DNA of 32,218 nt from Alphaproteobacteria bacterium. GTDB taxonomy: Bacteria; Pseudomonadota; Alphaproteobacteria; Bin95. Every line of letters begins with the position of its first letter. Position 1 is the first letter of the stretch. Positions 16,363-25,252 of the stretch are shown here, piece by piece. A program made the translations under genes and the position numbers. Location of the stretch: contig JAJECZ010000129.1 in the NCBI GenBank assembly GCA_022821735.1, positions 1-32,218 on the forward strand, written 5' to 3'. The notes below the pieces were generated by a model. It was not told the origin of the DNA. It did not search any database and saw only the letters and a program-made list of their open reading frames with translations.

Positions 16363-18827
16363 AATCCGACCTTGAGAGAGGCGAGCTTTGCGAACGGCGA
16401 ACCGGGCCTGGCCCGGATGCGGCGCAGCGGTCTCGAACGGCTGCGGGTCATCTGCATGCCGGTTGCGCTGTCGCTTGCCTCATATCCGATATCCGCCAGA
16501 ACGGCCGGCAGGTCGTCGAGGCGGCAGCCTGACACCCGGGCGAGTTGCAGTGTGGGAACAAACGGTCCCTGTTCCGCAAGACCGGCGGCGGCGTCCGCCA
16601 GCCGCTCCAGCACAGGCGCCCGGAGCGCCAGCGGGCCCGCAACGACATAGCCGGCGGCAGCATAGCGGGCCGCGGGTATTGCAGGGTCCAACGACAGTAT
16701 CTGTCGGCCCGCCGTCAACGGCTCGCCGCCGGCATTCCGGTAAATGCGCCAAAGCAGGTCCAGCAGTCCGGCGGGCCGAGGCTTCTGCATCGCCGGTACG
16801 AACAGGGCGACACGGCCAATGCGCACTCCCAGCCGGCCGAGCGCTCGCCGATCAGCTTGAGACAACGATCTGGCGAGGTCGGCAACGGCGTCGCGCCTGA
16901 GCGTACCGAGCGCTTCAGCGATCCGGTAGGCGATTCCGCGCGCGCGGCCGGAAAGCCCCTCGGGACTGGCTAGCGCCGCCAGCGGGGCGAGGTCATGAGC
17001 AATCAGGCCGGCGGCCCATTCCCGGAGGCGGCCTTCCACGCGCCGCCGGGGAGCCGTCTCCAGAAGGTCGGAAGGCAGGACCCGGAGGCCAGGCGAAAGC
17101 GCAGTCGGACCGGCAATCAGGCGCGCGACCGGTTCGCGGTTCCAAAGCACCCGGCCGTCGGCGTCGAGAGTGAAACTCTCGTCGTTCGCCTCCACAAGTG
17201 CGTCCACCCTGCGCGCCGCTTCCTCCCGCAACACGCGCTGGGTAGCCAGCACCAGAGGCCGCCCGCCGCGTTCCGAGCGGGCTGCGGTGTAGCGAAAGCC
17301 GTCCAGGCGGCCGACGGTTTCGCCTTCCAGCAGGACGGAGCCGTCCCGCGCGACGGCTCCGGCGAGGTCGCCGCCTTCCCGCAAGCGCCGGGCCAACACG
17401 GCTGTTCGTCGATCCACGAAGCGCTGGGTCAGCCGTTCGTGCAATGCGTCGGAAAGCAGGTCCTCCAGCCGCCGGGTACGTTCCTGCCAGCCGGACGCAT
17501 CGTCGAGCCACGCGGCGCGATAGGCGATATAGGTCCAGGTGCGCACCCCGGCGATGCGCGCCATGAGAGTGTCGATGTCGCCGTCCGTGCGCTCCAGCCG
17601 GCCGACCTGCCGGGCGACCCAATCCTCCGGCAACCGGCCGCCTCGATCGATCAGGTACCGGTAAATGCGTCCCAGCAAGTGGGCATGGGCGTCGGTCAGC
17701 GTCTTGCGGAAGTCGGGGACCTGGCAAACATCCCAGAGCATGGCGATCCTCTCGCGGCCGACCGCCGCCGCCCTGATCGCCGGGTCGCGGGCCAGCACGG
17801 CCAGCGCCTGCTGGTCCTCGCCGTCCCGTCCCGGCACGAAGAACGGGAAAGGCGGCGGACGTCCGAGGCTCGCCAGCAGCGCTTCGACACTCGAAAAGTC
17901 GAGGTCGTCATTGCGCCAGAAGACCGTTTGCAGGGGTTCGAACCGGTGTTCCTCCACCCGTGCGACCGTGCGCTCCTCCATTGGCCGCTGCTCCGCCGTA
18001 ACGCCGAATGTGCCGTCGGCGACATGCCGTCCGGCGCGCCCCGCAATCTGGCCGACTTCGGCCGGTGCAAGCTTGCGCATGCGCCGGCCGTCAAATTTGC
18101 TGAGTGCGGAGAACGCGACATGGCGCACATCCATGTTGAGGCCCATGCCGATAGCATCGGTGGCGACCAGGTAGTCCACCTCGCCGGCCTGGTACATGCC
18201 GACCTGTGCGTTTCGCGCACGGGGACTGAGCGCGCCCAGCACCACCGCGGTGCCGCCGCGCTGCCGGCGGACCAGTTCGGCAAGGCGGTAAACCTCGCTT
18301 GCGGAGAACGCGACTACCGCGGAACGCGGCGGCAGCCTCGTCACCTTGCGGTAACCCGAATAGTCGAGCCGGGAGAAGCGGGGCCGGTCCTCGACCACCG
18401 CCTCCGGCGCCAATTGCCGCAACAGCGGCCGGATCGTCTCGGCGCCGAGAAACATCGTTTCGTGCTTGCCGCGGGCATGAAGAAGGCGGTTGGTGACGAT
18501 GTGGCCGCGTTCCGGATCCGCTGCCATCTGCACTTCATCCACGGCGAGGAAGGCGACGCTCCGGTCGAGCGGCATCGATTCCGTCGTGCAGACAAAATAC
18601 CGCGCCCGGGGCGGTATCAGCTTCTCCTCGCCAGTGACCAGCGCAACCGCGCTGGCGCCCTTGATGGCGGCGATACGGTCGTAGTTCTCACGTGCCAGCA
18701 ACCGCAGCGGGAAGCCGATCATGCCGGACTCGTACCCGAGCATGCGCTGCACGGCGGCATAGGTCTTGCCGGTATTGGTCGGCCCGAGTAGTGCCGTAAC
18801 CCGAGCCTGCCCGTCGGTTGCCCGCAT
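16359..18827 (-). CDS. SUV3-like DEAD/DExH RNA helicase
   Basis: This 822-residue superfamily 2 helicase is of the type related to the mitochondrial SUV3 RNA helicase and widespread in Alphaproteobacteria. Seen: Walker A GPTNTGKT at 15-22, FPLRLLARENYDR at 39-51, motif II as AVDEVQ (D97, E98), MFLGAE as motif III, and the helicase-C motifs VATDAIGMGLNMDVRHVAFS and QIAGRAGRH. The long C-terminal region has no recognised motif but keeps the SUV3-like arrangement. The first ATG (18825-18827) has no strong ribosome site yet begins two strands before Walker A, as expected. It is divergent from DUF167 with 62 bp between starts. Its probable role is RNA remodelling or decay; its coupling to the Hsp15-like gene suggests a link with ribosome or RNA quality control (inference). 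Confidence 0.9.
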   Translation of the reverse strand: MRATDGQARVTALLGPTNTGKTYAAVQRMLGYESGMIGFPLRLLARENYDRIAAIKGASAVALVTGEEKLIPPRARYFVCTTESMPLDRSVAFLAVDEVQMAADPERGHIVTNRLLHARGKHETMFLGAETIRPLLRQLAPEAVVEDRPRFSRLDYSGYRKVTRLPPRSAVVAFSASEVYRLAELVRRQRGGTAVVLGALSPRARNAQVGMYQAGEVDYLVATDAIGMGLNMDVRHVAFSALSKFDGRRMRKLAPAEVGQIAGRAGRHVADGTFGVTAEQRPMEERTVARVEEHRFEPLQTVFWRNDDLDFSSVEALLASLGRPPPFPFFVPGRDGEDQQALAVLARDPAIRAAAVGRERIAMLWDVCQVPDFRKTLTDAHAHLLGRIYRYLIDRGGRLPEDWVARQVGRLERTDGDIDTLMARIAGVRTWTYIAYRAAWLDDASGWQERTRRLEDLLSDALHERLTQRFVDRRTAVLARRLREGGDLAGAVARDGSVLLEGETVGRLDGFRYTAARSERGGRPLVLATQRVLREEAARRVDALVEANDESFTLDADGRVLWNREPVARLIAGPTALSPGLRVLPSDLLETAPRRRVEGRLREWAAGLIAHDLAPLAALASPEGLSGRARGIAYRIAEALGTLRRDAVADLARSLSQADRRALGRLGVRIGRVALFVPAMQKPRPAGLLDLLWRIYRNAGGEPLTAGRQILSLDPAIPAARYAAAGYVVAGPLALRAPVLERLADAAAGLAEQGPFVPTLQLARVSGCRLDDLPAVLADIGYEASDSATGMQMTRSRSRPLRRIRARPGSPFAKLASLKVGL

Positions 18828-18889
18828 ACGCAGAGGGTCGGTCCGATTCCATGCCAGTTCAAGGGCAAATCCGTGTAGACCGTGCGCCG

Positions 18890-19192
18890 ATGTGGGCCGA
18901 AGGATCGAGCGACGGCATTCGCCTCAGGCTTCGCGTGGCGCCCGGTGTACGCCGCCCGGGCCTGGGGGGCCTCGTCGACTCCGGGACGAGGCTGGCCGTT
19001 CGGGTGTCGGCGCGCCCGACGGAGGGCAAGGCCAATAAGGCCGTGGAAGACCTGCTTGCGAAGGCGCTGCGTGTCCCCAAAGGGCGCGTCCGGATCGTGC
19101 GGGGCCATCGGAGCCGGGACAAGACCGTCCGGATCGACGGCGACCCGGTCGCACTCGCGGCGGCGGCTTCTCTGCTGCCGGAAATAGGGTAG
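18890..19192 (+). CDS. DUF167 (YggU) family protein
   Basis: This small conserved protein of 100 residues has no established function. Signature stretches: GIRLRLRVAPGVRRPGLGGL at 9-28, VSARPTEGKANKAVEDLLAKAL near 39-60, and VRGHRSRDKTVRI near 70-82, all diagnostic of DUF167. The ATG at 18890 gives the usual family length and starts a few residues before the first strand. An ATG at 18851 and a further one at 18818 are open in frame, but none has a ribosome site, so the start is uncertain by up to 24 residues. It lies 45 bp ahead of the luciferase-like gene on the same strand. Confidence 0.85.
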   Translation: MWAEGSSDGIRLRLRVAPGVRRPGLGGLVDSGTRLAVRVSARPTEGKANKAVEDLLAKALRVPKGRVRIVRGHRSRDKTVRIDGDPVALAAAASLLPEIG

Positions 19193-19237
19193 GGTGCCTC
19201 CCTCGGCTCCAAGTCACTGCAGAAGGACGTCATCTCC

Positions 19238-20083
19238 ATGGACTACGGCATTGCGCAGTTTCCGACCGACTATTCCATTGCGCCGGCCGCGCTCGCAGTC
19301 GCCGCCGAAGAACGCGGTTTCGAGTCGTTCTGGGCTCCGGAGCATTCGCACATTCCATGGTCGCGGAAGTCTCCCTGGCCCGGCGGGGCCGAGTTGCCCA
19401 AGCAGTATTACGATGTCATGGACCAGTTCCTGGCGCTCGCCAGTGCGGCGACGGCGACCTCCCGGATCAAGCTCGGCACCGGCATATGCCTCGTCGTGCA
19501 GCGCGACCCGATCTACACCGCCAAGGAAGTCTCCACGCTAGACCGGCTTTCGAACGGGCGCTTCCTGTTCGGCGTCGGCGGCGGCTGGAATGCGGAGGAG
19601 ATGGCAGACCACGGCACGGATTTCTCGACGCGGTTTGCCCTCATGGAGGAGCGCATCGCGGCCATGAAGGCGATCTGGACCGAGGCGAAGGCGGAGTATC
19701 ACGGCGAGTTCGTCGATTTCGATTCTATGGCGCAGTGGCCGAAGCCGGTGCAGCGCCCGCATCCGCCGGTGATCGTCGGCGGGGCGTTCCCCTGGGGCGC
19801 GCGCCGGGCGATCGCCTATGGCGACGGCTGGATGCCGATAGGCGGACGCAACCAGGATGTGCTGGAGCTCCTGCCCCGCTTCCGGCAGATGGCCGCCGAA
19901 GCAGAACGCGACCCGGACTCGATTGCGGTGACGCTCTTCGGGGTCGAAGCGGACGCCGCGCTGCTCGACCGGGCCGAAGCTGCGAGTGTGGCGCGGGCGG
20001 TCTTCATGCTGCCGTCTGTGGACGATGCCGAAAGCCTGAAACTCCTCGACGCCCTAGTCGAGAAGCTCAAGCCACGCCTGTAG
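19238..20083 (+). CDS. Luciferase-like (LLM class) flavin-dependent oxidoreductase
   Basis: This 281-residue TIM-barrel enzyme of the bacterial luciferase-like superfamily is close to the subgroup often named 'F420-dependent' (TIGR03619 type). Seen: ERGFESFWAPEHSHIP at 28-43, IKLGTGICLVVQRDPI near 77-92, STLDRLSNGRFLFGVGGGWNAEE near 98-120 and the cofactor-phosphate-binding stretch ending PPVIVGGAFPWGARRA. Whether the cofactor is FMN or F420 cannot be decided; no F420 biosynthesis gene is in the window. AGAAGGA upstream supports the ATG at 19238. The stop lies 11 bp from the convergent pcaG stop, with no terminator visible. The substrate is unknown. Confidence 0.86.
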   Translation: MDYGIAQFPTDYSIAPAALAVAAEERGFESFWAPEHSHIPWSRKSPWPGGAELPKQYYDVMDQFLALASAATATSRIKLGTGICLVVQRDPIYTAKEVSTLDRLSNGRFLFGVGGGWNAEEMADHGTDFSTRFALMEERIAAMKAIWTEAKAEYHGEFVDFDSMAQWPKPVQRPHPPVIVGGAFPWGARRAIAYGDGWMPIGGRNQDVLELLPRFRQMAAEAERDPDSIAVTLFGVEADAALLDRAEAASVARAVFMLPSVDDAESLKLLDALVEKLKPRL

Positions 20084-20094
20084 CGGATGTTGCG

Positions 20095-20655
20095 TCAGTC
20101 GCCGAAGAACGGCGTTTCGTTCTCGCCCCTGAGGCGGATGTCGAAGCGAAAACCGCCGTCTTCGGCTTGCGCCACCAATAGCGGCCGGCGGCCGGCGGGC
20201 ACGGCCGCCAGCACGGGATCGTCGGCGTTCAGCTCCTCGCCGGGGAAATAGGCGCGGGTCCGCATGCGCCGGAGCAGCCCGGCTGAGAATACCGCGACCG
20301 AGACATGCGGCGCCTGCCAGCGATTGCCCTCGAAAGGCACCGGGCCCGGCACTACGGTCGTGAAGGAGAAGCCGCCCTCGGCGTCCGTCAACACCCGGCC
20401 GAATCCGTTGAAATGCGGGTCGCGCGGGCGCGCCTCGTCCCTGTCAAGAGGATGGGCGTAGGCACCCGCCGCATTGGCCTGCCAGATCTCGACCAGCGCA
20501 TCCCGGACGGGCGCGGCGTTCACATCGGTGACGCGGCCCCGCAGGAAGATGGCGCGTCCCTCTGCCTTGCCGCCGCCGGTGAGGTCGGCACTGAACGGCA
20601 GCGCATAGTTGAAGAACGGCCCCAGCGTCTGCGACGCGGTCGGCGCAATGCTCAT
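20095..20655 (-). CDS. pcaG: Protocatechuate 3,4-dioxygenase, alpha subunit
   Basis: This 186-residue alpha subunit of the intradiol dioxygenase (EC 1.13.11.3) belongs to the enzyme that opens protocatechuate to 3-carboxy-cis,cis-muconate. It has the intradiol beta-sandwich motifs QTLGPFFNYALPF at the N-terminus, VRDALVEIWQANAAGAYAHP and GFSFTTVVPGPVPFE. The iron-ligand histidine pair of the beta subunit is replaced by APHVSVAVF, as expected for the non-catalytic alpha chain. The ATG at 20653-20655 overlaps the pcaH stop (ATGA), giving coupled 1:1 synthesis. An open frame reading 88 codons further upstream lies inside pcaH and is a shadow. Confidence 0.93.
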   Translation of the reverse strand: MSIAPTASQTLGPFFNYALPFSADLTGGGKAEGRAIFLRGRVTDVNAAPVRDALVEIWQANAAGAYAHPLDRDEARPRDPHFNGFGRVLTDAEGGFSFTTVVPGPVPFEGNRWQAPHVSVAVFSAGLLRRMRTRAYFPGEELNADDPVLAAVPAGRRPLLVAQAEDGGFRFDIRLRGENETPFFGD

Positions 20656-21356
20656 GCCTGCAACCCTTCGTCTTCCATCGGCGTCTGGTTCCGGCCTCTC
20701 AGCACGATGTCGAAGCCGTAGCCCAGCGCATGCTCGTGCAGGCCGACGGAAGTATCGGTCACCGCGACGAGCCGCTCCCTCGCGGCGTCGTCCGGCACGG
20801 ACATGAAGATGGAGTCGAGTTCGTTCAGCGGGTCGCCCGGGAAATAGACCTGGGTAATCATCCGGCTCAGGAACGCATAGCCGTATATCGAAAGGTGGAT
20901 ATGCGGCGGGCGCCACCAATTGCCGGAATTCGGCACCGGATAGGCGCCGGGCTTGATGGTGACGAAGCGGTACCGGCCTTCCGAATCCGTCACGGCTCGC
21001 CCTCCGCCGACGAAGTGGGGGTCCAGCGGCGCATCGCGCCCGTCCACCGGATGGCGGTATTTGCCGGAGGCATTCGCCTGCCAGGCTTCGACCAGCACGC
21101 CGGGAAGCGGGCGCGCGTCCTCGTCGCGGACCTGTCCGGCAAGAACCATCAGCTGGCCAAGCGCCTTGCCGCCCGCGGTCAGGTCCGCCTCGTCCTGCGA
21201 GACTCCCTCGCGCGGGAAGAGCGGCCCGGTGATCTCCGAAAGCGTCACCGGAGCCTCGACGAAGGGTTGCGACGGGGCGAGCTGGCTTGTGCGGAAATAG
21301 CGCTCGGAGTTGACCCCCGGCTGCGTGCCCTCCGGATAGGATGCATATTCGACCAT
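20652..21356 (-). CDS. pcaH: Protocatechuate 3,4-dioxygenase, beta subunit
   Basis: This 234-residue catalytic subunit carries the non-haem Fe(III) site. The four ligands of Pseudomonas PcaH (Y108, Y147, H160, H162) appear with identical spacing as Y100 (GKYRHP), Y139 (PGAYPVP), H152 and H154 (RPPHIHLSIYG), and the ionic-strand arginine R157 is R149 (NWWRPPH). SEITGPLFPR near 40-49 is the usual family N-terminal element. GGGAG precedes the ATG at 21354-21356. The gene follows the GMC oxidoreductase by 32 bp in the same direction. The other protocatechuate-branch genes (pcaB, C, D, Q) are not in the window, so the ring-cleavage product must be handled by enzymes encoded elsewhere. Confidence 0.95.
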   Translation of the reverse strand: MVEYASYPEGTQPGVNSERYFRTSQLAPSQPFVEAPVTLSEITGPLFPREGVSQDEADLTAGGKALGQLMVLAGQVRDEDARPLPGVLVEAWQANASGKYRHPVDGRDAPLDPHFVGGGRAVTDSEGRYRFVTIKPGAYPVPNSGNWWRPPHIHLSIYGYAFLSRMITQVYFPGDPLNELDSIFMSVPDDAARERLVAVTDTSVGLHEHALGYGFDIVLRGRNQTPMEDEGLQA

Positions 21357-21388
21357 GAGGCTTCTCCCGGTTGACGGCTGGAGCCGCG

Positions 21389-22981
21389 TTATGCGCCTGC
21401 CTTTATCATGTCTGCGGCCTTCTCGGCGATCATCAGCACAGCGGCGTTGGTGTTGGCCGAGACCATGCGCGGCATCACCGACGCGTCGACCACCCGAAGG
21501 CCCCCCAATCCGCGCAGGCGGAGCGAGGAATCAACCACTGCCATAGGGTCGTCGCCCATCTTGCAGGTGCCGATGGGATGATAGACCGTCGCGCCGTTGG
21601 AGCGGCAGTAGTGGAGGAGTTCGTCGTCGCTCTTCCGCTCGGCGCCAGGAATGGTTTCGCACTCGATATAGGGCGCGATGGCGGGCTGTTCGAATATCTT
21701 TCGCGCGAGCTTCAGCGCGCCCGTCATGGTATCGCAGTCGGTCTGCGTGGCGAGATAGTTCGGACGGATGACGGGATGGCGGTCCGGATCGTTCGCGCCG
21801 ATATGGATCGAGCCGATGCTTTCCGGCCGATGCTGCCAGAAGCCGAGCGTCATGCCGGGATAGTCGTCCAGAACGCTGATGACCCCGTCCTTGTAGCTCG
21901 CGGGCGCGAAGCTGTACTGCACATCCGGTGTCGCCATGCCCGGCATGATCTTGACCGAGGCGCTGACATTGCCCGGCGCGGCGGTCAGCAGGCCGGTGCG
22001 TGTGGTCGCGTAGCGCACGGTTTCCCAGAGCAGGGGCAGTCCCTTCGAACGCTCGTTGAAGGTGCGGATGCCTTTCGCCTTCATGCAGATGCGGGCGACA
22101 TAATGGTCCTGGAGGTTCTCTCCGACGCCGGGCAGGTGGTGGACCGGTTCGATCCCGAGCGGCTTGAGCCGCTCGCCGTCGCCGATACCCGACAGTTCCA
22201 GCAGTTGCGGCGAAGCGATGGATCCGGACGACAGGATAACCTCGGCGTTGGCCCGGACCTCTCGGACGGTATTGCCCTGCCGGAACACGACCCCGACCAC
22301 GCGCCCCTCTTCGACGACAAGCCGCTGGGCAAGCGCATGCGTCTCCACCCGCAGGTTCGTCCGGCCGTCCGTCTGGCGCAGATAGGTCCGTGCGGTGCTC
22401 TCCCGGCGGCCGTTGCGGATGGCGTGCTGGAAGTAGCCTACACCTTCCTGCTCGCCGTCATTGTAGTCGTTGTTGCGCGGGATGCCGGCCTCCATGCAGG
22501 CTTCGATGAACAGCCTCGTCAGCGGATGCTGCTCGATCGGGTCGATGACGTTGATCGGGCCGCCCCGGCCGCGAATCTCCTCGTCGCCGCCCGCCCGGTT
22601 CTCGAACCTCTTGAAGTAGGGAAGCACCTCTTCGTAGGACCAGCCGCGGTTGCCGAGCTGGGCCCATCCGTCATAGTCCTCGGGCTGGCCGCGCACGATG
22701 AGGTGGCCGTTGATCGCGGACGAGCCGCCCAGCACCTTGCCGCGTGGCCAGTGAATCGCCCGGTTCCCGCTGTTCTCCTCCTTCTCGGTTGCGTAGCACC
22801 AGTTGACGGAGGTGTCGTACAGCGTCTTGAAGAAGCCGGCGGGTATATGGATGAAGGGGTTGAGGTCGCGCCCGCCCGCCTCCAGCAGCAACACGCTGGC
22901 CGCCGGGTTCTCGCTCAGGCGATTGGCCATGACGCAGCCGGCGGACCCGGCGCCGATAACGATATAGTCGAAGCGGTTCAT
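21389..22981 (-). CDS. GMC family FAD-dependent oxidoreductase (choline dehydrogenase-like)
   Basis: This 530-residue glucose-methanol-choline oxidoreductase probably oxidises an alcohol to the aldehyde. The FAD dinucleotide fold is DYIVIGAGSAGCVMANRL at the N-terminus with LLLEAGG after it; the GMC signature 1 reads WPRGKVLGGSSAINGH and signature 2 is SSGSIASPQLLELSGIG. The active-site histidine is H468 in VYHPIGTCKMG and the partner asparagine is N512. The ATG at 22979-22981 has GGGGGAGG 9 bp upstream. The gene sits between the betaine-synthesis methyltransferase and pcaH. Choline dehydrogenase is one possibility, since choline also gives betaine, but many related alcohols fit equally well. 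Confidence 0.88.
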   Translation of the reverse strand: MNRFDYIVIGAGSAGCVMANRLSENPAASVLLLEAGGRDLNPFIHIPAGFFKTLYDTSVNWCYATEKEENSGNRAIHWPRGKVLGGSSAINGHLIVRGQPEDYDGWAQLGNRGWSYEEVLPYFKRFENRAGGDEEIRGRGGPINVIDPIEQHPLTRLFIEACMEAGIPRNNDYNDGEQEGVGYFQHAIRNGRRESTARTYLRQTDGRTNLRVETHALAQRLVVEEGRVVGVVFRQGNTVREVRANAEVILSSGSIASPQLLELSGIGDGERLKPLGIEPVHHLPGVGENLQDHYVARICMKAKGIRTFNERSKGLPLLWETVRYATTRTGLLTAAPGNVSASVKIMPGMATPDVQYSFAPASYKDGVISVLDDYPGMTLGFWQHRPESIGSIHIGANDPDRHPVIRPNYLATQTDCDTMTGALKLARKIFEQPAIAPYIECETIPGAERKSDDELLHYCRSNGATVYHPIGTCKMGDDPMAVVDSSLRLRGLGGLRVVDASVMPRMVSANTNAAVLMIAEKAADMIKAGA

Positions 22982-23167
22982 CCCGCCTTGCCTCCCCCGT
23001 ACGGTTCGCTGTGGCGGCGAATGTCGGATACTACGGTGCATCGCAGCTTACGATGGAGCGCGCCGAATTCAACAATCGAGGATCGCTGGACTATCGTCCC
23101 GGATACCCGGAAGGCGGGTCTCCATATCGTGGATGTGCCGGTTCACGATGCAAACCGCCCGGGCGCC

Positions 23168-24862
23168 TCACTCCGGCTTGCGGAAGAGCTGGATGCCCCA
23201 GGCCAGGTGTCCGGCATCCGCGGCCTTCACCCAGTTCTCGAGGCCGACGGTCATCTTGTCGAGATACCCGGCCGAGGCGCCGTTTTCGCGCAACTCGTCG
23301 TAACGGGCCGTGAGGTCCTTCCGCACCCGGTCGTAATGGGTGCGGAGATGGCCTGTCATGTTCTCCTGTGCCAACACCTCGAAGCCCAGAGCCTGCGCTG
23401 CTTTGCGGTAGTAGTGCGCGGAGCCGAGGCTGTTGAGCTGGAGCCGGTCGTAGACGGGCTGGAGCACGCCGTCCGGCACGTCGTCGGCCTGCATCGGGTC
23501 GGTGAAAACAAAGTGGCCGCCCGGCTTCAGCACGCGCCAGACCTCGGCCAGCACCCTGTCGCGCTGGTCCGAGTGCAGGATGGCGTCCTGACTCCATACC
23601 GCGTCGTAGCTGGCGTTCGGATCGGGGATGTTTTCGAAGACGCCGTGCACCACTGATATCCGGCTGCCGAGCTTTGCCTGCCGGTTCCTGGCCCGGTTGG
23701 TGTCGTTCTGCGTCTCGGAGATGTTCAGGCATGTGGCCGTGCAGCCGGTCCGCTTGACGAGGCGCCGCATCGAACCGCCGTAACCGGCCCCGATGTCCAT
23801 GACGCGGGTGTCGGGGCCGATACCCGGCAGCATCGCCATCATCCGGTCGACGGTTTCGGCGCTGGCCTCGCGGATGTCCTGCGTCGTCTCGTAGATGCCG
23901 ATATGCAGGTCCTCGCCGCCCCAGACCATCGAGTAGAACGTGTCGGCGTCGTCGCTGTCGTAATAGTCCTCGGTGACGTCGCGAACGTCGATCTCGCCTT
24001 CCTCGCGGACGCCGCCGCCCCAGCGCACGACATGCAGCGTGGACTTCTCGGCAACATGAATGAAGAAGTCCGGTTCGTTCTCTGCGTAAGTCTCCTGGAA
24101 GTCGCCATAGGTTCGCACCCGTGCGAAACCCGCCTCGCTGAGCAGACGGCGCACGTAGTTCTTGCGAATCGGACTGAGGTTGAGCGTGTAGCCGGAACCG
24201 TCGGCGAAACTGTACTTCATCCGGACGAGGCTGTCGTCGATATATTCGGGCTCCGCATTCACTTCGTCGCCGCAGTAATAGTATTTGTGCTTGGACGAGA
24301 AGCCCTCATCCAGCATGGCGTCGTAGTTACGCTGGTCCAGGATCAACATCCCGTCATGCTTCAGCGCGGCGTAGAACTCGGCCAAGGCGCGACGGCGGTC
24401 CTGCTCGTCATGCAGGTGGGTGAACGAGTTGCCGAGGCAGATGATCGCGTCGTACTTGCCCTGGATATGACGGTTCAGCCAACGCCAGTCGGCTTGGACG
24501 GTTTTGAGGATCAACCCGCGCGCCCTGGCATTGTCGAACGCTTTGGCCAGCATCGTCGCCGACCCATCGGTCGACGTCACATCGAAGCCGGCCTCGGTCA
24601 GTCGTACCGAGTGGAAGCCCGTGCCACAGGCGACGTCCAGCACGGACTCCTTGCCGCGGGCGCGAAGCACGTCGATGAAGAACTGTCCCTCGCTCTCGGC
24701 GCGCGCCGCCCAGTTGATCAGCTCATCCCACTTCTCAACAAACGAGAGGATGTACTCGCCGCGGTAGAGATCGGTTTCGCGGTCCTCGAGCGGGTCGTCG
24801 CTGTAGCTCTGGCGGTCGAGCGCAAACTCCGAGTTCGTCGTCAACAGGGACGCATCTGGCAT
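23168..24862 (-). CDS. Fused glycine/sarcosine and sarcosine/dimethylglycine N-methyltransferase
   Basis: This 564-residue fusion would methylate glycine three times with S-adenosylmethionine to sarcosine, dimethylglycine and glycine betaine, an osmoprotectant. The N-terminal half (about 1-275) has the GSMT-type SAM motif VLDVACGTGFHSVRLTEAGF at 74-93, DLYRGEYILSFVEKWDELIN at 31-50, and an aromatic and acidic substrate region. The C-terminal half (about 285-564) is SDMT-like: FYSMVWGGEDLHIGIYE at 309-325, SAM motif VMDIGAGYGGSMRRLV at 354-369, and CLNISETQND at 378-387. Both SAM sites look intact. GGGAGAAGGA precedes the ATG at 24860-24862, so the 41-residue longer frame is rejected. A 465-bp leader region precedes it. 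Confidence 0.9.
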   Translation of the reverse strand: MPDASLLTTNSEFALDRQSYSDDPLEDRETDLYRGEYILSFVEKWDELINWAARAESEGQFFIDVLRARGKESVLDVACGTGFHSVRLTEAGFDVTSTDGSATMLAKAFDNARARGLILKTVQADWRWLNRHIQGKYDAIICLGNSFTHLHDEQDRRRALAEFYAALKHDGMLILDQRNYDAMLDEGFSSKHKYYYCGDEVNAEPEYIDDSLVRMKYSFADGSGYTLNLSPIRKNYVRRLLSEAGFARVRTYGDFQETYAENEPDFFIHVAEKSTLHVVRWGGGVREEGEIDVRDVTEDYYDSDDADTFYSMVWGGEDLHIGIYETTQDIREASAETVDRMMAMLPGIGPDTRVMDIGAGYGGSMRRLVKRTGCTATCLNISETQNDTNRARNRQAKLGSRISVVHGVFENIPDPNASYDAVWSQDAILHSDQRDRVLAEVWRVLKPGGHFVFTDPMQADDVPDGVLQPVYDRLQLNSLGSAHYYRKAAQALGFEVLAQENMTGHLRTHYDRVRKDLTARYDELRENGASAGYLDKMTVGLENWVKAADAGHLAWGIQLFRKPE

Positions 24863-25026
24863 AGTTCGATCCTTCTCCCGGTTATTCGCCGGTCCCGTCC
24901 GGACCGGCTTGTCATGGACCGGCCCGGTAAAGAGCCGATGCACGTTGGATGCCGTTTGCGCCATAAGTCGGGATCGGGCCTGCAATGAGGCCCCGTCCCC
25001 TCAAAAGTCCGGCGCGTCCTGCCCAG

Positions 25027-25038
25027 GCAAGCGCTTGC
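25027..25038. promoter_or_regulatory. LacI-family-type operator palindrome
   Basis: GCAAGCGCTTGC is a perfect 12-bp palindrome whose centre fits the AANCGNTT pattern of LacI/GalR-family operators. It lies about 165 bp upstream of the methyltransferase start. No LacI-type gene is present in the window, so the regulator is unknown; a chance palindrome in GC-rich DNA is possible. Confidence 0.4.
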
Positions 25039-25143
25039 GCCGTTGCAAGGATGCCGGCAGGGGCTCGCTGCGGTCGATATGTGCCGCAGTGGAGGCCGCG
25101 GTCGCCCGGAGGCGAAGCGGCACTCTCGAAGTCAGTTCAATGA

Positions 25144-25198
25144 CAAGGGAAGCTCCCGGGGCCGTTCGGCCGCTCGGACGAGCCACAGCTTCCCCTTG
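25144..25198. repeat. Stem-loop with 11-bp arms in the methyltransferase leader gap
   Basis: CAAGGGAAGCT (25144-25154) pairs with AGCTTCCCCTTG (25187-25198), one bulged base, enclosing a 32-nt loop that itself contains GGCCG/CGGCC. There is no T-run on either strand, so a simple terminator is not supported; an RNA structure in the leader or a protein-binding dyad is possible. Confidence 0.5.
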
Positions 25199-25252
25199 AA
25201 GATGGAACGACGATATTACGGGATGAGGCTCTTGTAAAATTTCCGGGCCGCA

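Noticed and set aside
19238-20083. Calling the luciferase-like protein F420-dependent
   Set aside because: The name is common for this subgroup, but nothing in the window shows F420 synthesis, and FMN is equally possible.
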